Made by a program: the position numbers and the translations under genes | Shown: positions 29,760-37,915 of the stretch, piece by piece | Position numbering within the stretch: the stretch's first letter is position 1 | Layout: each line of letters opens with the position of its first letter | Notes under the pieces: model-generated | Told to the model about the DNA's origin: nothing | The model's database searches: none | What the model saw: only the letters and a program-made list of their open reading frames with translations | Assembly: GCF_011090165.1 (NCBI RefSeq) | Contig: NZ_JAADJT010000008.1 | Span: 186,001 to 250,000, forward strand | Length of the DNA: 64,000 nucleotides | Direction of reading: 5' to 3' | Source: Duganella aceris | GTDB lineage: Bacteria > Pseudomonadota > Gammaproteobacteria > Burkholderiales > Burkholderiaceae_D

Positions 29760-31241
29760 ATGTCCAATGTGGCGCAAGCCTTCCCCGTCACCACCGCCGC
29801 CGCCGAAGCGGCCGCGCCGATGACGGCACAACACCTGTATATGTCATTGAGCCAGGGCGCCGGCGATGAGGACACCCGCCAGTCGGCGCGCGCCAGCCTG
29901 GAAGATTATCTGGACCAGGCGCGCGGCCTGCCGGACGATCTGCCGGCCGATATCGGCGACATGGCGGCGTGGATCACCGCGCGGTCGGAGGCCGTCGGGG
30001 CCGAGTACCACGCCTATCTGCAAAGCCGCCGCGCCGGCGCGCCGCGCCGCTATTTCACCAGCAAGGCGCATGCGCTGTACTTCATCCGCGCCGCCGCGCC
30101 GACCAAGCTGGCCGACGGGTCCTGGCTATTCGGCCTGCTGGCGCGCTGGGACGATCCCGATTTCCGGCCGCTGATCCAGACTTACCTGGAGGAGCTGGGC
30201 GACGGCGTCGCGGAAAAAAACCACGTGGTGCTGTATAAGAAACTGCTGGCCGCGCACGGCTGCGACCAGTGGCACGACCTGCCGGACGACCACTACACCC
30301 AGGGCGCGATCCAACTGGCGCTGGGCTACGACGCCGAGCGCTTCCTGCCGGAGATCATCGGCTACAACCTCGGTTACGAACAGTTGCCGCTGCACTTGCT
30401 GATCACCGCCTATGAACTCAATGAGCTGGGCATCGATCCATATTATTTCACGCTGCACATCACCGTCGACAACGGCGGCACCGGCCACGCCTTCAAGGCG
30501 GTGCAGGGACTGGAGCAATTGCTGCCGCGCTGCGGCGACGCCGCTGCCTTCATGCGCCGGGTGCGCGACGGCTACCGGCTCAATGAACTGGGCGCTTGCA
30601 CCACGTCGATGATCGCGGAATTCGACCTGCAAACGGAGCTGGTGCGCATCCTGGCCGCCAAGAGCGTCGTGGGCAAGAACATGCATTCGGACTATTGCCG
30701 CGTCGGTGGCCGCAGTATCAACGACTGGCTGGCGGAGCCGGAACAGATTCCCGCCATGTTGACGGCGCTGGAAAGCGCGGGCTGGATCAAGCGCGGCGAA
30801 CCGGCCGAGAACAGCCGCTTCTGGAAACTGATCCAGAGCGAGCGGGCGGAGATGTTCGGCGTGTTCAGCGATTATGAGCAGCAGGTGCTCAGCGACTGGA
30901 TCGCCACCGCGCCAGCCGCCGCAGCCGCCAACCCTGCCGCCGCGCCGCGCGTGTTGAGCCACCGCGCCAAGCATCGTGCGCTGGACGCGCTGGGGCTGCA
31001 CCACAGCCCGCGTCCGCAGGGCGGCGGTGTGCGCGGGGTGTTCCGTCACCATCTGCAAACCGAGGACAGCGCCAACGACGCCGGCTTCGGCAACGCGCTG
31101 CGCGAGCTGGAACAGCGCCTGGCCAATCTCGGCAGCAAGCAGGCGGCGATGACTCTGCTGCAATCGCATATGACGCCGGCCGCGCACCACAGCGCGCTGG
31201 GCCTGATGGCGACCCGCATGTTCTGCCGGCTGATCGATTGA
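29760..31241 (+). CDS. Iron-containing redox enzyme, haem-oxygenase-like di-iron oxidase family
   Basis: This 493-residue protein has a helical bundle at about residues 120-270 with a full set of candidate metal ligands: E143/E144 (EELGDG), H155, E207 (LGYEQLP), H233, D237 and H243 (LHITVD then GGTGHA). Known members of this fold (UndA, SznF, BesC) are O2-dependent oxidases or lyases; SznF acts on an arginine derivative. Residues after about 400 are Ala/Pro-rich then helical. The ATG at 29760 is preferred over one at 29733. It stands between cphA and the isoaspartyl peptidase, only 1 bp from the latter. Arg, beta-Asp-Arg or their metabolites are plausible substrates, which is inference. Confidence 0.82.
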   Translation: MSNVAQAFPVTTAAAEAAAPMTAQHLYMSLSQGAGDEDTRQSARASLEDYLDQARGLPDDLPADIGDMAAWITARSEAVGAEYHAYLQSRRAGAPRRYFTSKAHALYFIRAAAPTKLADGSWLFGLLARWDDPDFRPLIQTYLEELGDGVAEKNHVVLYKKLLAAHGCDQWHDLPDDHYTQGAIQLALGYDAERFLPEIIGYNLGYEQLPLHLLITAYELNELGIDPYYFTLHITVDNGGTGHAFKAVQGLEQLLPRCGDAAAFMRRVRDGYRLNELGACTTSMIAEFDLQTELVRILAAKSVVGKNMHSDYCRVGGRSINDWLAEPEQIPAMLTALESAGWIKRGEPAENSRFWKLIQSERAEMFGVFSDYEQQVLSDWIATAPAAAAANPAAAPRVLSHRAKHRALDALGLHHSPRPQGGGVRGVFRHHLQTEDSANDAGFGNALRELEQRLANLGSKQAAMTLLQSHMTPAAHHSALGLMATRMFCRLID

Positions 31242-31242
31242 T

Positions 31243-32235
31243 ATGGCGCTCCAGACTCCATTCCAACCCTGTGTGCTGGTGCACGGCGGCGCCGGCTCGC
31301 CACTCGCCTACCGCGATGGCTGCATCGCCGCCGCTGAGCAAGGGCTGAACGCGCTGCGCGCCGGCGGCGATGCGCTGGCGGCCGCCGTCGCCGCCGTCGT
31401 GATGCTGGAGGACGACCCGCGCTTCAACGCCGGCACCGGCTCCGCCCTGCGCATGGACGGCCGCACCATCGAGATGGACGCCGCCGTCATGGACTCGCTG
31501 GGCGCGCTGGGCGCCGTCGCTTGCCTGCAGCGGGTGCGCAATCCGGTGCTGGTGGCGAAGGCCGTCACGCACACGCCGCACTGGCTGCTGTGCGGCAGCG
31601 GCGCGCAGCGCTTCGCCCACGACATCGGCGCGGCGGAACACGATGTGGCCACGCCGCAGGCGCGCGCCCGCCACGAGGAAATGCTGCAACAGCTACGCCA
31701 TGGCGAACCTGTGCGCCACGGCAGCGACAACGCCGATTTTCTCGACTACTGGAATTTCGCCATGCCGCCGCCGTCGCTCCATGATGCCGCTGCGGTAGCC
31801 GGCGCTGCGGCCACCGACGGATCCGGGCAGGGCGGCACGGCGCCGCCCACGCGGCGGGATGCCGCATGCGACACCGTCGGCGCGGTGGTGCGCGACGGCG
31901 CGGGACATTTCGCCGTCGCCGGCTCCACCGGCGGCGCCACGCCGTCGCTGCTGGGGCGTGTCGGCGACACGCCCATCATCGGCGCCGGCTTCTACGCCGG
32001 CCCGCAAGCGGCGATCGCGGTCACCGGCATCGGCGAGCAGATCGTGCGCCATCTGCTGGCGCGCACGGTGTACGACTGGCTGGCCGGCGGCATGCCGCTG
32101 GCGCTGGCGCTGGAACGCGCCGTGGCGCTGTTCGACCCGGCCGTCGCCATCGGCGTGATCGCGGTGAGCCGCGACGACAGCGGCAGCCGCAGCAACAATC
32201 CGATGCCGACCGCGCTCGCCTGCTACGCGGAATAA
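31243..32235 (+). CDS. Isoaspartyl peptidase / plant-type L-asparaginase (Ntn hydrolase)
   Basis: This 330-residue precursor has self-processing at T211 in CDTVGAVV, which frees the catalytic threonine. VHGGAGS near residue 9 and NAGTGSALRMDGRTIEMDA are family signatures, and the GSTGGATPSLLGRVGD loop binds the substrate carboxylate. These enzymes split beta-aspartyl dipeptides, so it is the natural second step after cyanophycinase: beta-Asp-Arg to Asp and Arg. The linker before T211 (about 180-208) is Ala/Gly/Pro-rich and likely disordered. It is encoded directly after the di-iron oxidase and 18 bp before the CphA paralogue. Confidence 0.92.
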   Translation: MALQTPFQPCVLVHGGAGSPLAYRDGCIAAAEQGLNALRAGGDALAAAVAAVVMLEDDPRFNAGTGSALRMDGRTIEMDAAVMDSLGALGAVACLQRVRNPVLVAKAVTHTPHWLLCGSGAQRFAHDIGAAEHDVATPQARARHEEMLQQLRHGEPVRHGSDNADFLDYWNFAMPPPSLHDAAAVAGAAATDGSGQGGTAPPTRRDAACDTVGAVVRDGAGHFAVAGSTGGATPSLLGRVGDTPIIGAGFYAGPQAAIAVTGIGEQIVRHLLARTVYDWLAGGMPLALALERAVALFDPAVAIGVIAVSRDDSGSRSNNPMPTALACYAE

Positions 32236-32253
32236 CAATCCAGAGACAAGAAC

Positions 32254-34122
32254 ATGCACATCATCGAGCAGCGGTTTTTACGCGGCCCTAACCTGTACAA
32301 CTCCAGCCGGTCGCTGATGACGGTGCTGGAATTCGCCGCCGACGCCCCGGCGCCGCTGCACGCGCGCCTGGTGCGGCTGCTGCCGGAGCTGGAGACGCAT
32401 GCGGTCGACGCCATGGCCGGCGCCTTGCTGCGGCGGCTGCGCGCTGGCGCGACAACCGGCGTGTCGTCCGATCTGCCCTACATCCTGACGCTGGTCCAGC
32501 GCGAGCTGCAACGCCTCGCCGGCGCGCCCACCGCGACCGACCGCACCCACGCCGTGCGCGGCATGCCCGGCCGCTATCGGCTGGTCTGCGGCTACCACTG
32601 CGAAGCCGTGGCGGCGGAAGCGATGACACTGGCGATCGCGCTGCTCGAAGCGCTGCTGACCAACCGCCCGTTCGAGCTGTCCGCGCCGCTGGCCGCGCTG
32701 CGCGCGACCGCCGCGCGCCAGGCTCCGGATCCACAGATGGCGGAGGCGCTGGAAGCGGCGGCGCAGGCCGACATCCCCGTGTTCAAGGTCGGCGACGACG
32801 CCAACGAATACCAGCTGGGCTGGGGCAGCCGGCAGCGCCGTCTGCGCGCCGAGGACGCGGCGAGCATCGGCCCGGACGCGCTGTACGCGCTGGGCGACGG
32901 CCGCATCCCGGTGATCGCCGTCACCGGCACCAACGGCAAGACCACCACCGCGCTGATTCTGGCGCACGGCATCCGGCAAAGCGGGCTGCGTTGCGGCCTG
33001 ACCACCACCGAGGGCGTGTTCGTCAACGGTGAGCGGCTGAGCAAGGGCGATTGCTCCGGCTACTGGTCGGCGCGCAAGGTGCTGATGTCGCCCGAGGTCG
33101 ATGTCGCGGTACTGGAGACGGCGCGCGGCGGCATTCTCAAGCGCGGCCTGGCCTTCGACCGCTGCGACATCGCCATCGTGCTCAACGTCAGCGCCGACCA
33201 TCTCGGCCTGGACGGCATCGACACCGTGCGCGACCTGGCGCGGGTCAAGGCGGTGGTGGCGCGCACCGCGGCTGGCGCGGTGGTGCTTAACGCCGAAGAC
33301 CCGCATTGCGCGGCGGTGCGGCGGCGGGTGCGGCCCGGCGTCGAACTGCTGTATTTTTCGCTGGACCCGGAACATCCGGTGCTGCTGCGCCACCTTGACC
33401 AGGGCGGCCGCGCCGCCTACCTGCAGGACGGCGCGCTGGTGCTGGCCGACGGCACGCGGCGTCACGCTTTGCTGCGCGCCGACGCGATGCCGGCCGCGCT
33501 GGGCGGCCACGCCCGCTACAACATCGCCAACGGGCTGGCGGTGGCGGCGGCGATGCTGGCCGGAGGCTTCACACGCGCGCAGATGGCGGCGGGGCTGGCG
33601 AGCTTTGTCTCCGATAACCGCAGCAATCCGCTGCGCTCCAATGTTTTCCAGTTGCCCGATAGCGGCATCACGCTGATCGTCGATTATGCCCATAACCCGG
33701 CGGCGTACACGGCGCTGGGCCAGGCGGCGCGGTCGCTGGCTGGCGGGCGTGTGCTGGGCGTGATCACCGCGCCGGGCGATCGCCGCGACGTGGACCTGCG
33801 CGATGTCGGGCGGGTTTGCGCGGCGTATTTCGATGGACTGATCGTTTATGAATCGGCGCGGCGTGGCCGTGATGCTGGCGAGACCGGCGCGCTGATAGTC
33901 GACGGCATCGCGCGCGCGGGTGGAGTGTGCCGGCAGTGGCGGCAGATCGACGATGTGCGCGCAGCGCTCGACCAGGCGCTGGCACAGTGTCAGCCGGGCG
34001 ATGTGCTGGTCTATGCCTGCCCGTCGACGCTGGAGATGCTGGCGGCGGCGCTGCAGACGCGCGATCCCGGCGGCGCCGCGCTCGTCGCCCTTGCGGCCGG
34101 GCTGGAACTGGCGGCCCCATAG
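32254..34122 (+). CDS. Cyanophycin-synthetase paralogue lacking the ATP-grasp module (CphA')
   Basis: This 622-residue protein starts MHIIEQRFLRGPNLYNSSRS, like CphA, and has an N-domain to about residue 195 followed by a shortened GWGSRQRRLRAED hinge. It goes straight to a Mur-ligase-like domain with TGTNGKTT at about 225, LETARGGILKRGLAFDRCD and DYAHNPAAY. The roughly 250-residue ATP-grasp domain that adds Asp in CphA is absent. It could ligate only one kind of bond, could polymerise pre-made beta-Asp-Arg as cyanobacterial CphA2 does, or could be an accessory subunit of CphA. CphA2 itself is reported to be reduced in other parts, so equivalence should not be assumed. Confidence 0.87.
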   Translation: MHIIEQRFLRGPNLYNSSRSLMTVLEFAADAPAPLHARLVRLLPELETHAVDAMAGALLRRLRAGATTGVSSDLPYILTLVQRELQRLAGAPTATDRTHAVRGMPGRYRLVCGYHCEAVAAEAMTLAIALLEALLTNRPFELSAPLAALRATAARQAPDPQMAEALEAAAQADIPVFKVGDDANEYQLGWGSRQRRLRAEDAASIGPDALYALGDGRIPVIAVTGTNGKTTTALILAHGIRQSGLRCGLTTTEGVFVNGERLSKGDCSGYWSARKVLMSPEVDVAVLETARGGILKRGLAFDRCDIAIVLNVSADHLGLDGIDTVRDLARVKAVVARTAAGAVVLNAEDPHCAAVRRRVRPGVELLYFSLDPEHPVLLRHLDQGGRAAYLQDGALVLADGTRRHALLRADAMPAALGGHARYNIANGLAVAAAMLAGGFTRAQMAAGLASFVSDNRSNPLRSNVFQLPDSGITLIVDYAHNPAAYTALGQAARSLAGGRVLGVITAPGDRRDVDLRDVGRVCAAYFDGLIVYESARRGRDAGETGALIVDGIARAGGVCRQWRQIDDVRAALDQALAQCQPGDVLVYACPSTLEMLAAALQTRDPGGAALVALAAGLELAAP

Positions 34123-34143
34123 CCCATAGCCCATAGCGCATAG
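34116..34143. repeat. Heptanucleotide tandem repeat (CCCATAG, 4 units)
   Basis: Three exact CCCATAG units and one CGCATAG follow each other and cover the stop codon of the CphA paralogue (TAG at 34120-34122). Copy-number change would not alter the protein because the first unit already supplies the stop. Confidence 0.9.
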
Positions 34144-34174
34144 CGCCGCCAGTCACACGCCTCCGCCGCGCCCC

Positions 34175-35803
34175 CTAATTGGCGCCGCGCACCCGCAGCA
34201 ACCGTTCCGCGCCGACGCGGTTGACCGCGAAGCCGTTGCGCCCCGCCGCCTTGACGCCATACAGCGCCTGGTCCGCCGCCCGCATCACGTCGTCCATGGC
34301 GACGTTGGCGTTGGTGGTCATCGCGATGCCGACGCTGGTGGTGACCGTGCATTGCGCCTCGCCGGCCGCGAACGGCGCGCGCATCTCGTCCAGTATCTTC
34401 CTGCCCAGCAGATCGGCTTCCGCGCCGGAGGCCAGTTGTTCGAACACGATCACGAATTCGTCTCCGGCCAGGCGGGCCACGGTGTCGGTGCAGCGCACGG
34501 CGGCGGTTAGCCGGCGCGCGAACTCGCGCAGCACCGCGTCGCCGGCGGCGTGGCCCAGTGTGTCGTTGATCTGCTTGAAGTGATCGATGTCGAGGAAGGC
34601 CAGGCCGACTTGTTGACCGGACCGCGCCGCCCGCGCCAGCGCCTTGGGGAAAAAGTCGTCGAACATGCGGCGGTTGTTGATGCCGGTGAGGACATCGGTG
34701 GTGGCCAGCTGATGCAACTCCAGCTCGGCCTGGGCGCGCCGTTGCGACAAGGCGAAGAAGGCGCGGCTCAAGTGGCCGAATTCGTCGGCGCGGGTGACGT
34801 CGAACACGCCGATGTCGGCGCTGCCGGCGCTGAGATTTTCCACATGCTGCCGCAGCTTGCCCAGCGGCCGCAGCAGTTTGGCGGTCACCACCCAGCCGAA
34901 CACGCCGGCCAGCAGGGTCAGCACGGCCGCGCCGATGAACGCCCGCAGCCGCACGCTTTGCATCGGCGCGAACGCGCTGCGGACCGGATACGACAGGCCG
35001 ATGGTCCAGTCCACCAGCCGCAGGTGCTTGTGCACCAGCAGCGTCGGCACGCCGTCGTCGAGCAGGTCGTCCTGCCAGCCTTCGCCGCCCTTCAGCGCGG
35101 CCTCGCCGAGGGTGCCGGCGCCGTCGTCGATCTTGCTCAGGATCAGGCTTTTGTTGGGATGGTGGATCACGGTGCCGTCGTCGGTGACCATGAACAGATA
35201 GCCGTCCGCGCTGGTGCGCAGCGCGTCGAGCTGGTCGGAGAACGACGGCCGCTGCAGGTCGATCGCGCCGAGGATGATGCCGATGACGTTGCCGCCGGCG
35301 TCGCGCAGCGGCTGGGTCAGCACCACCACCGGCCGGCCCGACAGCGCGCTCTTGAACGGCGCCGAGATCAGCCCCTCGCGCGTGGCGAGGGTTTGCTGGA
35401 AGTAAGTTCGCTCCGCAACGTTGATGCGCTTGGCGTTCTTGTCGCGCAGGCTGGCGACCAGATTGCCGGCGGTGTCGAAGGCATTGACGTTGAAAAACTC
35501 GTCGCGCAACGTTTCGTGCGCCTCCAGCAGTTCCTGAAGTTGGCCCAAGCCGAGCTGCTGGCCGGGCGGCTGCTCGGTCAGCGCGCGCAGGAGTTGCCGC
35601 TTGTGTTGCAAGTCGTTGTCGATCAAGGCAGCCGCGCTGTTGAGCAGCGACAGCTCCTGGCGCGCGATCACATGCCGCAGCTCGGATTCGGCGATGAGTA
35701 GCGATATGCCACCCGTGCCGATACCCGACACCAGCACCAGCGCGATCACCAGCGCGGTGATCTTGAATTTGAAACTCAATAGCAAGCCAAGCAATGGCCG
35801 CAT
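34175..35803 (-). CDS. Membrane-bound diguanylate cyclase with periplasmic dCache sensor
   Basis: This 542-residue protein makes c-di-GMP. TM1 lies at about residues 10-32, a periplasmic double-Cache domain at about 35-285, TM2 at about 290-312, then a HAMP linker (LLRPLGKLRQHVENLSAG) and a GGDEF domain. The active-site motif is AGDEF (RLAGDEFVIV), which is an accepted variant. An RxxD inhibitory site (RCTD) lies exactly five residues before it, so product feedback is likely. MRPLLGLLLSF at 35803 has a GGGAG site 8 nt upstream; the frame opens further to 35860. It is convergent with the cyanophycin operon. Confidence 0.9.
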   Translation of the reverse strand: MRPLLGLLLSFKFKITALVIALVLVSGIGTGGISLLIAESELRHVIARQELSLLNSAAALIDNDLQHKRQLLRALTEQPPGQQLGLGQLQELLEAHETLRDEFFNVNAFDTAGNLVASLRDKNAKRINVAERTYFQQTLATREGLISAPFKSALSGRPVVVLTQPLRDAGGNVIGIILGAIDLQRPSFSDQLDALRTSADGYLFMVTDDGTVIHHPNKSLILSKIDDGAGTLGEAALKGGEGWQDDLLDDGVPTLLVHKHLRLVDWTIGLSYPVRSAFAPMQSVRLRAFIGAAVLTLLAGVFGWVVTAKLLRPLGKLRQHVENLSAGSADIGVFDVTRADEFGHLSRAFFALSQRRAQAELELHQLATTDVLTGINNRRMFDDFFPKALARAARSGQQVGLAFLDIDHFKQINDTLGHAAGDAVLREFARRLTAAVRCTDTVARLAGDEFVIVFEQLASGAEADLLGRKILDEMRAPFAAGEAQCTVTTSVGIAMTTNANVAMDDVMRAADQALYGVKAAGRNGFAVNRVGAERLLRVRGAN

Positions 35804-35951
35804 GCGGACACTCCCGTCGCGCCGGGCGGACCCGGCTGATTGATTGGTTCTGCGCGCCAATTATATGCTCAACCGGCGAAAACGTAAGATCATATCGAAG
35901 CGGCGATTTGCGTGGCACAATCCACCCATATCTTTGACGAGGGCGGGGCCC

Positions 35952-37154
35952 ATGAATACTTTCGTACGCGGACAAAAAAGCAAATTATCGGACCTGGGAT
36001 GCGGCACCGTTTTCGAGGTCGTTGTCGCGCTGCCGTCCTCCGGCGTGACGCTTGACCTGTCCTGCTTCGGGCTGGACGCGGCGGACCGGCTGGCCGACGA
36101 CCGCTACATGATTTTCTACAACCAGCTGGCCAGTCCCGAGGGCGCCATCAGGCTCGAATTGTCGGCGGGGCGCGCGGTGTTCCAGGTCAACCTGGACGCC
36201 TTGCCGGCGACCGTCGCCAAGCTGGTCTTCACCGGCGCCATCGACGGCGCCGGCACCATGCGCGACATCGGCAGCGGCAGCCTGAGCGTCGGCAACGCCG
36301 CCAGCTTCCCGTTCGCCGGGCCGGACTTCGCCGACGAAAAGGCCATCATCCTGGGCGAGCTGTATCGGCGCGACGGCGTATGGCGCTTCGGCGCCGTGGG
36401 GCAGGGCTTCAACGGCGGGCTGTCGGCGTTGCTGAGCCACTTCGGCGGGACCGAGGCGGCGCCCACGCCGGCGCCGGCCCCCGCTCCCGCGCCCGAAAAG
36501 AAAGTCTCGCTGTCGAAAGTCACGCTGGAGAAGCGCGGCGACAAGGTGTCGCTGGAGAAAAAACAGGCGCAGGGCTTCGGCAAGATCCGCGTCAACCTGA
36601 ACTGGAACCAGCGTCCGGTGGCGGCCGAGAAGACTGGCTTCTTCAGCAAAATGGGCGGCGGCAAAACCGACGCCATCGACCTCGACCTCGACCTCGGTTG
36701 CCTGTATGAGATGGCAAACGGGCAAAAGGGCGTGGTGCAGGCGCTGGGCGACTGCTGGGGCAAGTACGAGCAGCGCCCCTTCATCCATCTGGCCGGGGAC
36801 GACCGCAGCGGCGCGGTGAGCGAGGGCGAGAACCTGTTCATCAACGGCGATTCGTTCGACCAGATCCGGCGCGTGCTGGTCTACACCTTCATCTATCGCG
36901 GCGCGCCGAACTGGGCCGCGACCGACGGCGTGGTCACCATCGAGCTGCCGAACCAGCCGTCGGTCGAAGTACGGCTGGACCAGGGCGGCGGGCAATCGAT
37001 GTGCGCCATCGCCATGATCGAGAACGTGGGCGGCAAGCTGCAAGTGACCAAGCTGGTCGACTACATTCCCAACCAGGGCAAGGTCAGCAGCCACGAAGAG
37101 ATGGACAAGAAGTACGGCTTCGGCTTGCGCTGGCGCACCGGCTCCAAGGACTAA
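35952..37154 (+). CDS. TerD-family (TerA-like) stress protein
   Basis: This 400-residue protein has two beta-sandwich segments of the TerD type. The first (about 1-170, with MNTFVRGQKSKLSDLG, YMIFYNQLASPEGAI) and the second (about 215-395, with IDLDLDLGCLYEMANGQKG, NGDSFDQIRRVLVYTFIY) are separated by a Pro/Ala linker and a Lys-rich stretch at about 170-215. Ca2+-binding acidic clusters typical of the family are visible (DLDLDLG). Ter proteins relate to tellurite, phage and membrane stress, but their mechanism is unsettled. No other ter gene is in the window, so this is an orphan member. Confidence 0.85.
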   Translation: MNTFVRGQKSKLSDLGCGTVFEVVVALPSSGVTLDLSCFGLDAADRLADDRYMIFYNQLASPEGAIRLELSAGRAVFQVNLDALPATVAKLVFTGAIDGAGTMRDIGSGSLSVGNAASFPFAGPDFADEKAIILGELYRRDGVWRFGAVGQGFNGGLSALLSHFGGTEAAPTPAPAPAPAPEKKVSLSKVTLEKRGDKVSLEKKQAQGFGKIRVNLNWNQRPVAAEKTGFFSKMGGGKTDAIDLDLDLGCLYEMANGQKGVVQALGDCWGKYEQRPFIHLAGDDRSGAVSEGENLFINGDSFDQIRRVLVYTFIYRGAPNWAATDGVVTIELPNQPSVEVRLDQGGGQSMCAIAMIENVGGKLQVTKLVDYIPNQGKVSSHEEMDKKYGFGLRWRTGSKD

Positions 37155-37156
37155 GC

Positions 37157-37780
37157 CTACTCTCCGGCGTGCTGCGACAACAGCGCGTCGGCGTGCTCCT
37201 CTTCGCCGCTGGACATGACGGTCAGCAGCAACGCCTCCTCGCAGCCCTCGGCCGTCAGGTAGGCGTGTCCCATGCTTGAATCGAAATAGATCGACTGCCC
37301 CTCGTGCAGCACCACCGGGTCGTAGAACTCGGTGTTGATCAGCACACTCCCTTTCAGCACGTATGAAAACTCCTCGCCCGAGTGATGGGTCAGGCTGCCG
37401 AACTGCCGGGCGGTCTTGGCGCGCACCTTGGCGATGACCGGAATCATGCGCTTGCGGCGCAACTCCGCGCACAGGTAGTGATAGTCGTAGTTGGGCGTCT
37501 CGACCCGCACCGCGTTCTTCAGGTCGCCCAGGCTGCGGCGCGCAGTTACCGCCGGCGCCGCGTCCTCGCTCTCTTCGGCGAACAGTTCCGACATGCGCAT
37601 CCCCAGCCTTTGGCTTAATTGATACAGCTTGTCGTAACTTAACGTCAGCCGGTCATGCTCGACCTTCGACAGCGTCGAGACCGGAATCCCGCTTTCCACA
37701 CTCATTTGCTTCAGGGTCCAGCCCTTGCGCGCGCGCAGGCCGGCGATCAGTGCGCCCAATGTAGGCGAATTTACAGACAT
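37157..37780 (-). CDS. XRE-family transcriptional regulator with cupin sensor domain
   Basis: This 207-residue regulator has an N-terminal helix-turn-helix (about residues 8-62: LKQMSVESGIPVSTLSKVEHDR) and a C-terminal cupin (about 120-195: HSGEEFSYVLKGSVLI, DSSMGHAY). This architecture usually controls amino-acid or polyamine metabolism genes by binding a small ligand in the cupin. It is divergent from the serine hydrolase/DgcA/DgcN operon and is its likely local regulator. ATG 37780 is preferred; a TTG 24 nt upstream is also in frame. Its stop is 3 bp from the TerD-family stop on the other strand. Confidence 0.88.
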   Translation of the reverse strand: MSVNSPTLGALIAGLRARKGWTLKQMSVESGIPVSTLSKVEHDRLTLSYDKLYQLSQRLGMRMSELFAEESEDAAPAVTARRSLGDLKNAVRVETPNYDYHYLCAELRRKRMIPVIAKVRAKTARQFGSLTHHSGEEFSYVLKGSVLINTEFYDPVVLHEGQSIYFDSSMGHAYLTAEGCEEALLLTVMSSGEEEHADALLSQHAGE

Positions 37781-37803
37781 ATTAAATTTTCCATATGTTG
37801 ACA

Positions 37804-37824
37804 AATTATCCGTTTGAGATAATT
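37804..37824. promoter_or_regulatory. Inverted repeat, candidate operator in the divergent promoter region
   Basis: AATTATC (37804-37810) and GATAATT (37818-37824) form a perfect 7-bp dyad with a 7-bp centre. It lies in the 135-bp AT-rich gap between the XRE-cupin regulator and the first serine hydrolase, just upstream of the regulator start. Its symmetry fits a dimeric helix-turn-helix binder. No experimental support is implied. Confidence 0.45.
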
Positions 37825-37915
37825 ATGTCCTGATTAGAGAAAAATTATTCGAATTAGCAAACCGCATTCTAAAGCTTGCATTAGTCAATAGCAAACACGT
37901 CAAGAGGGAGAGTCC

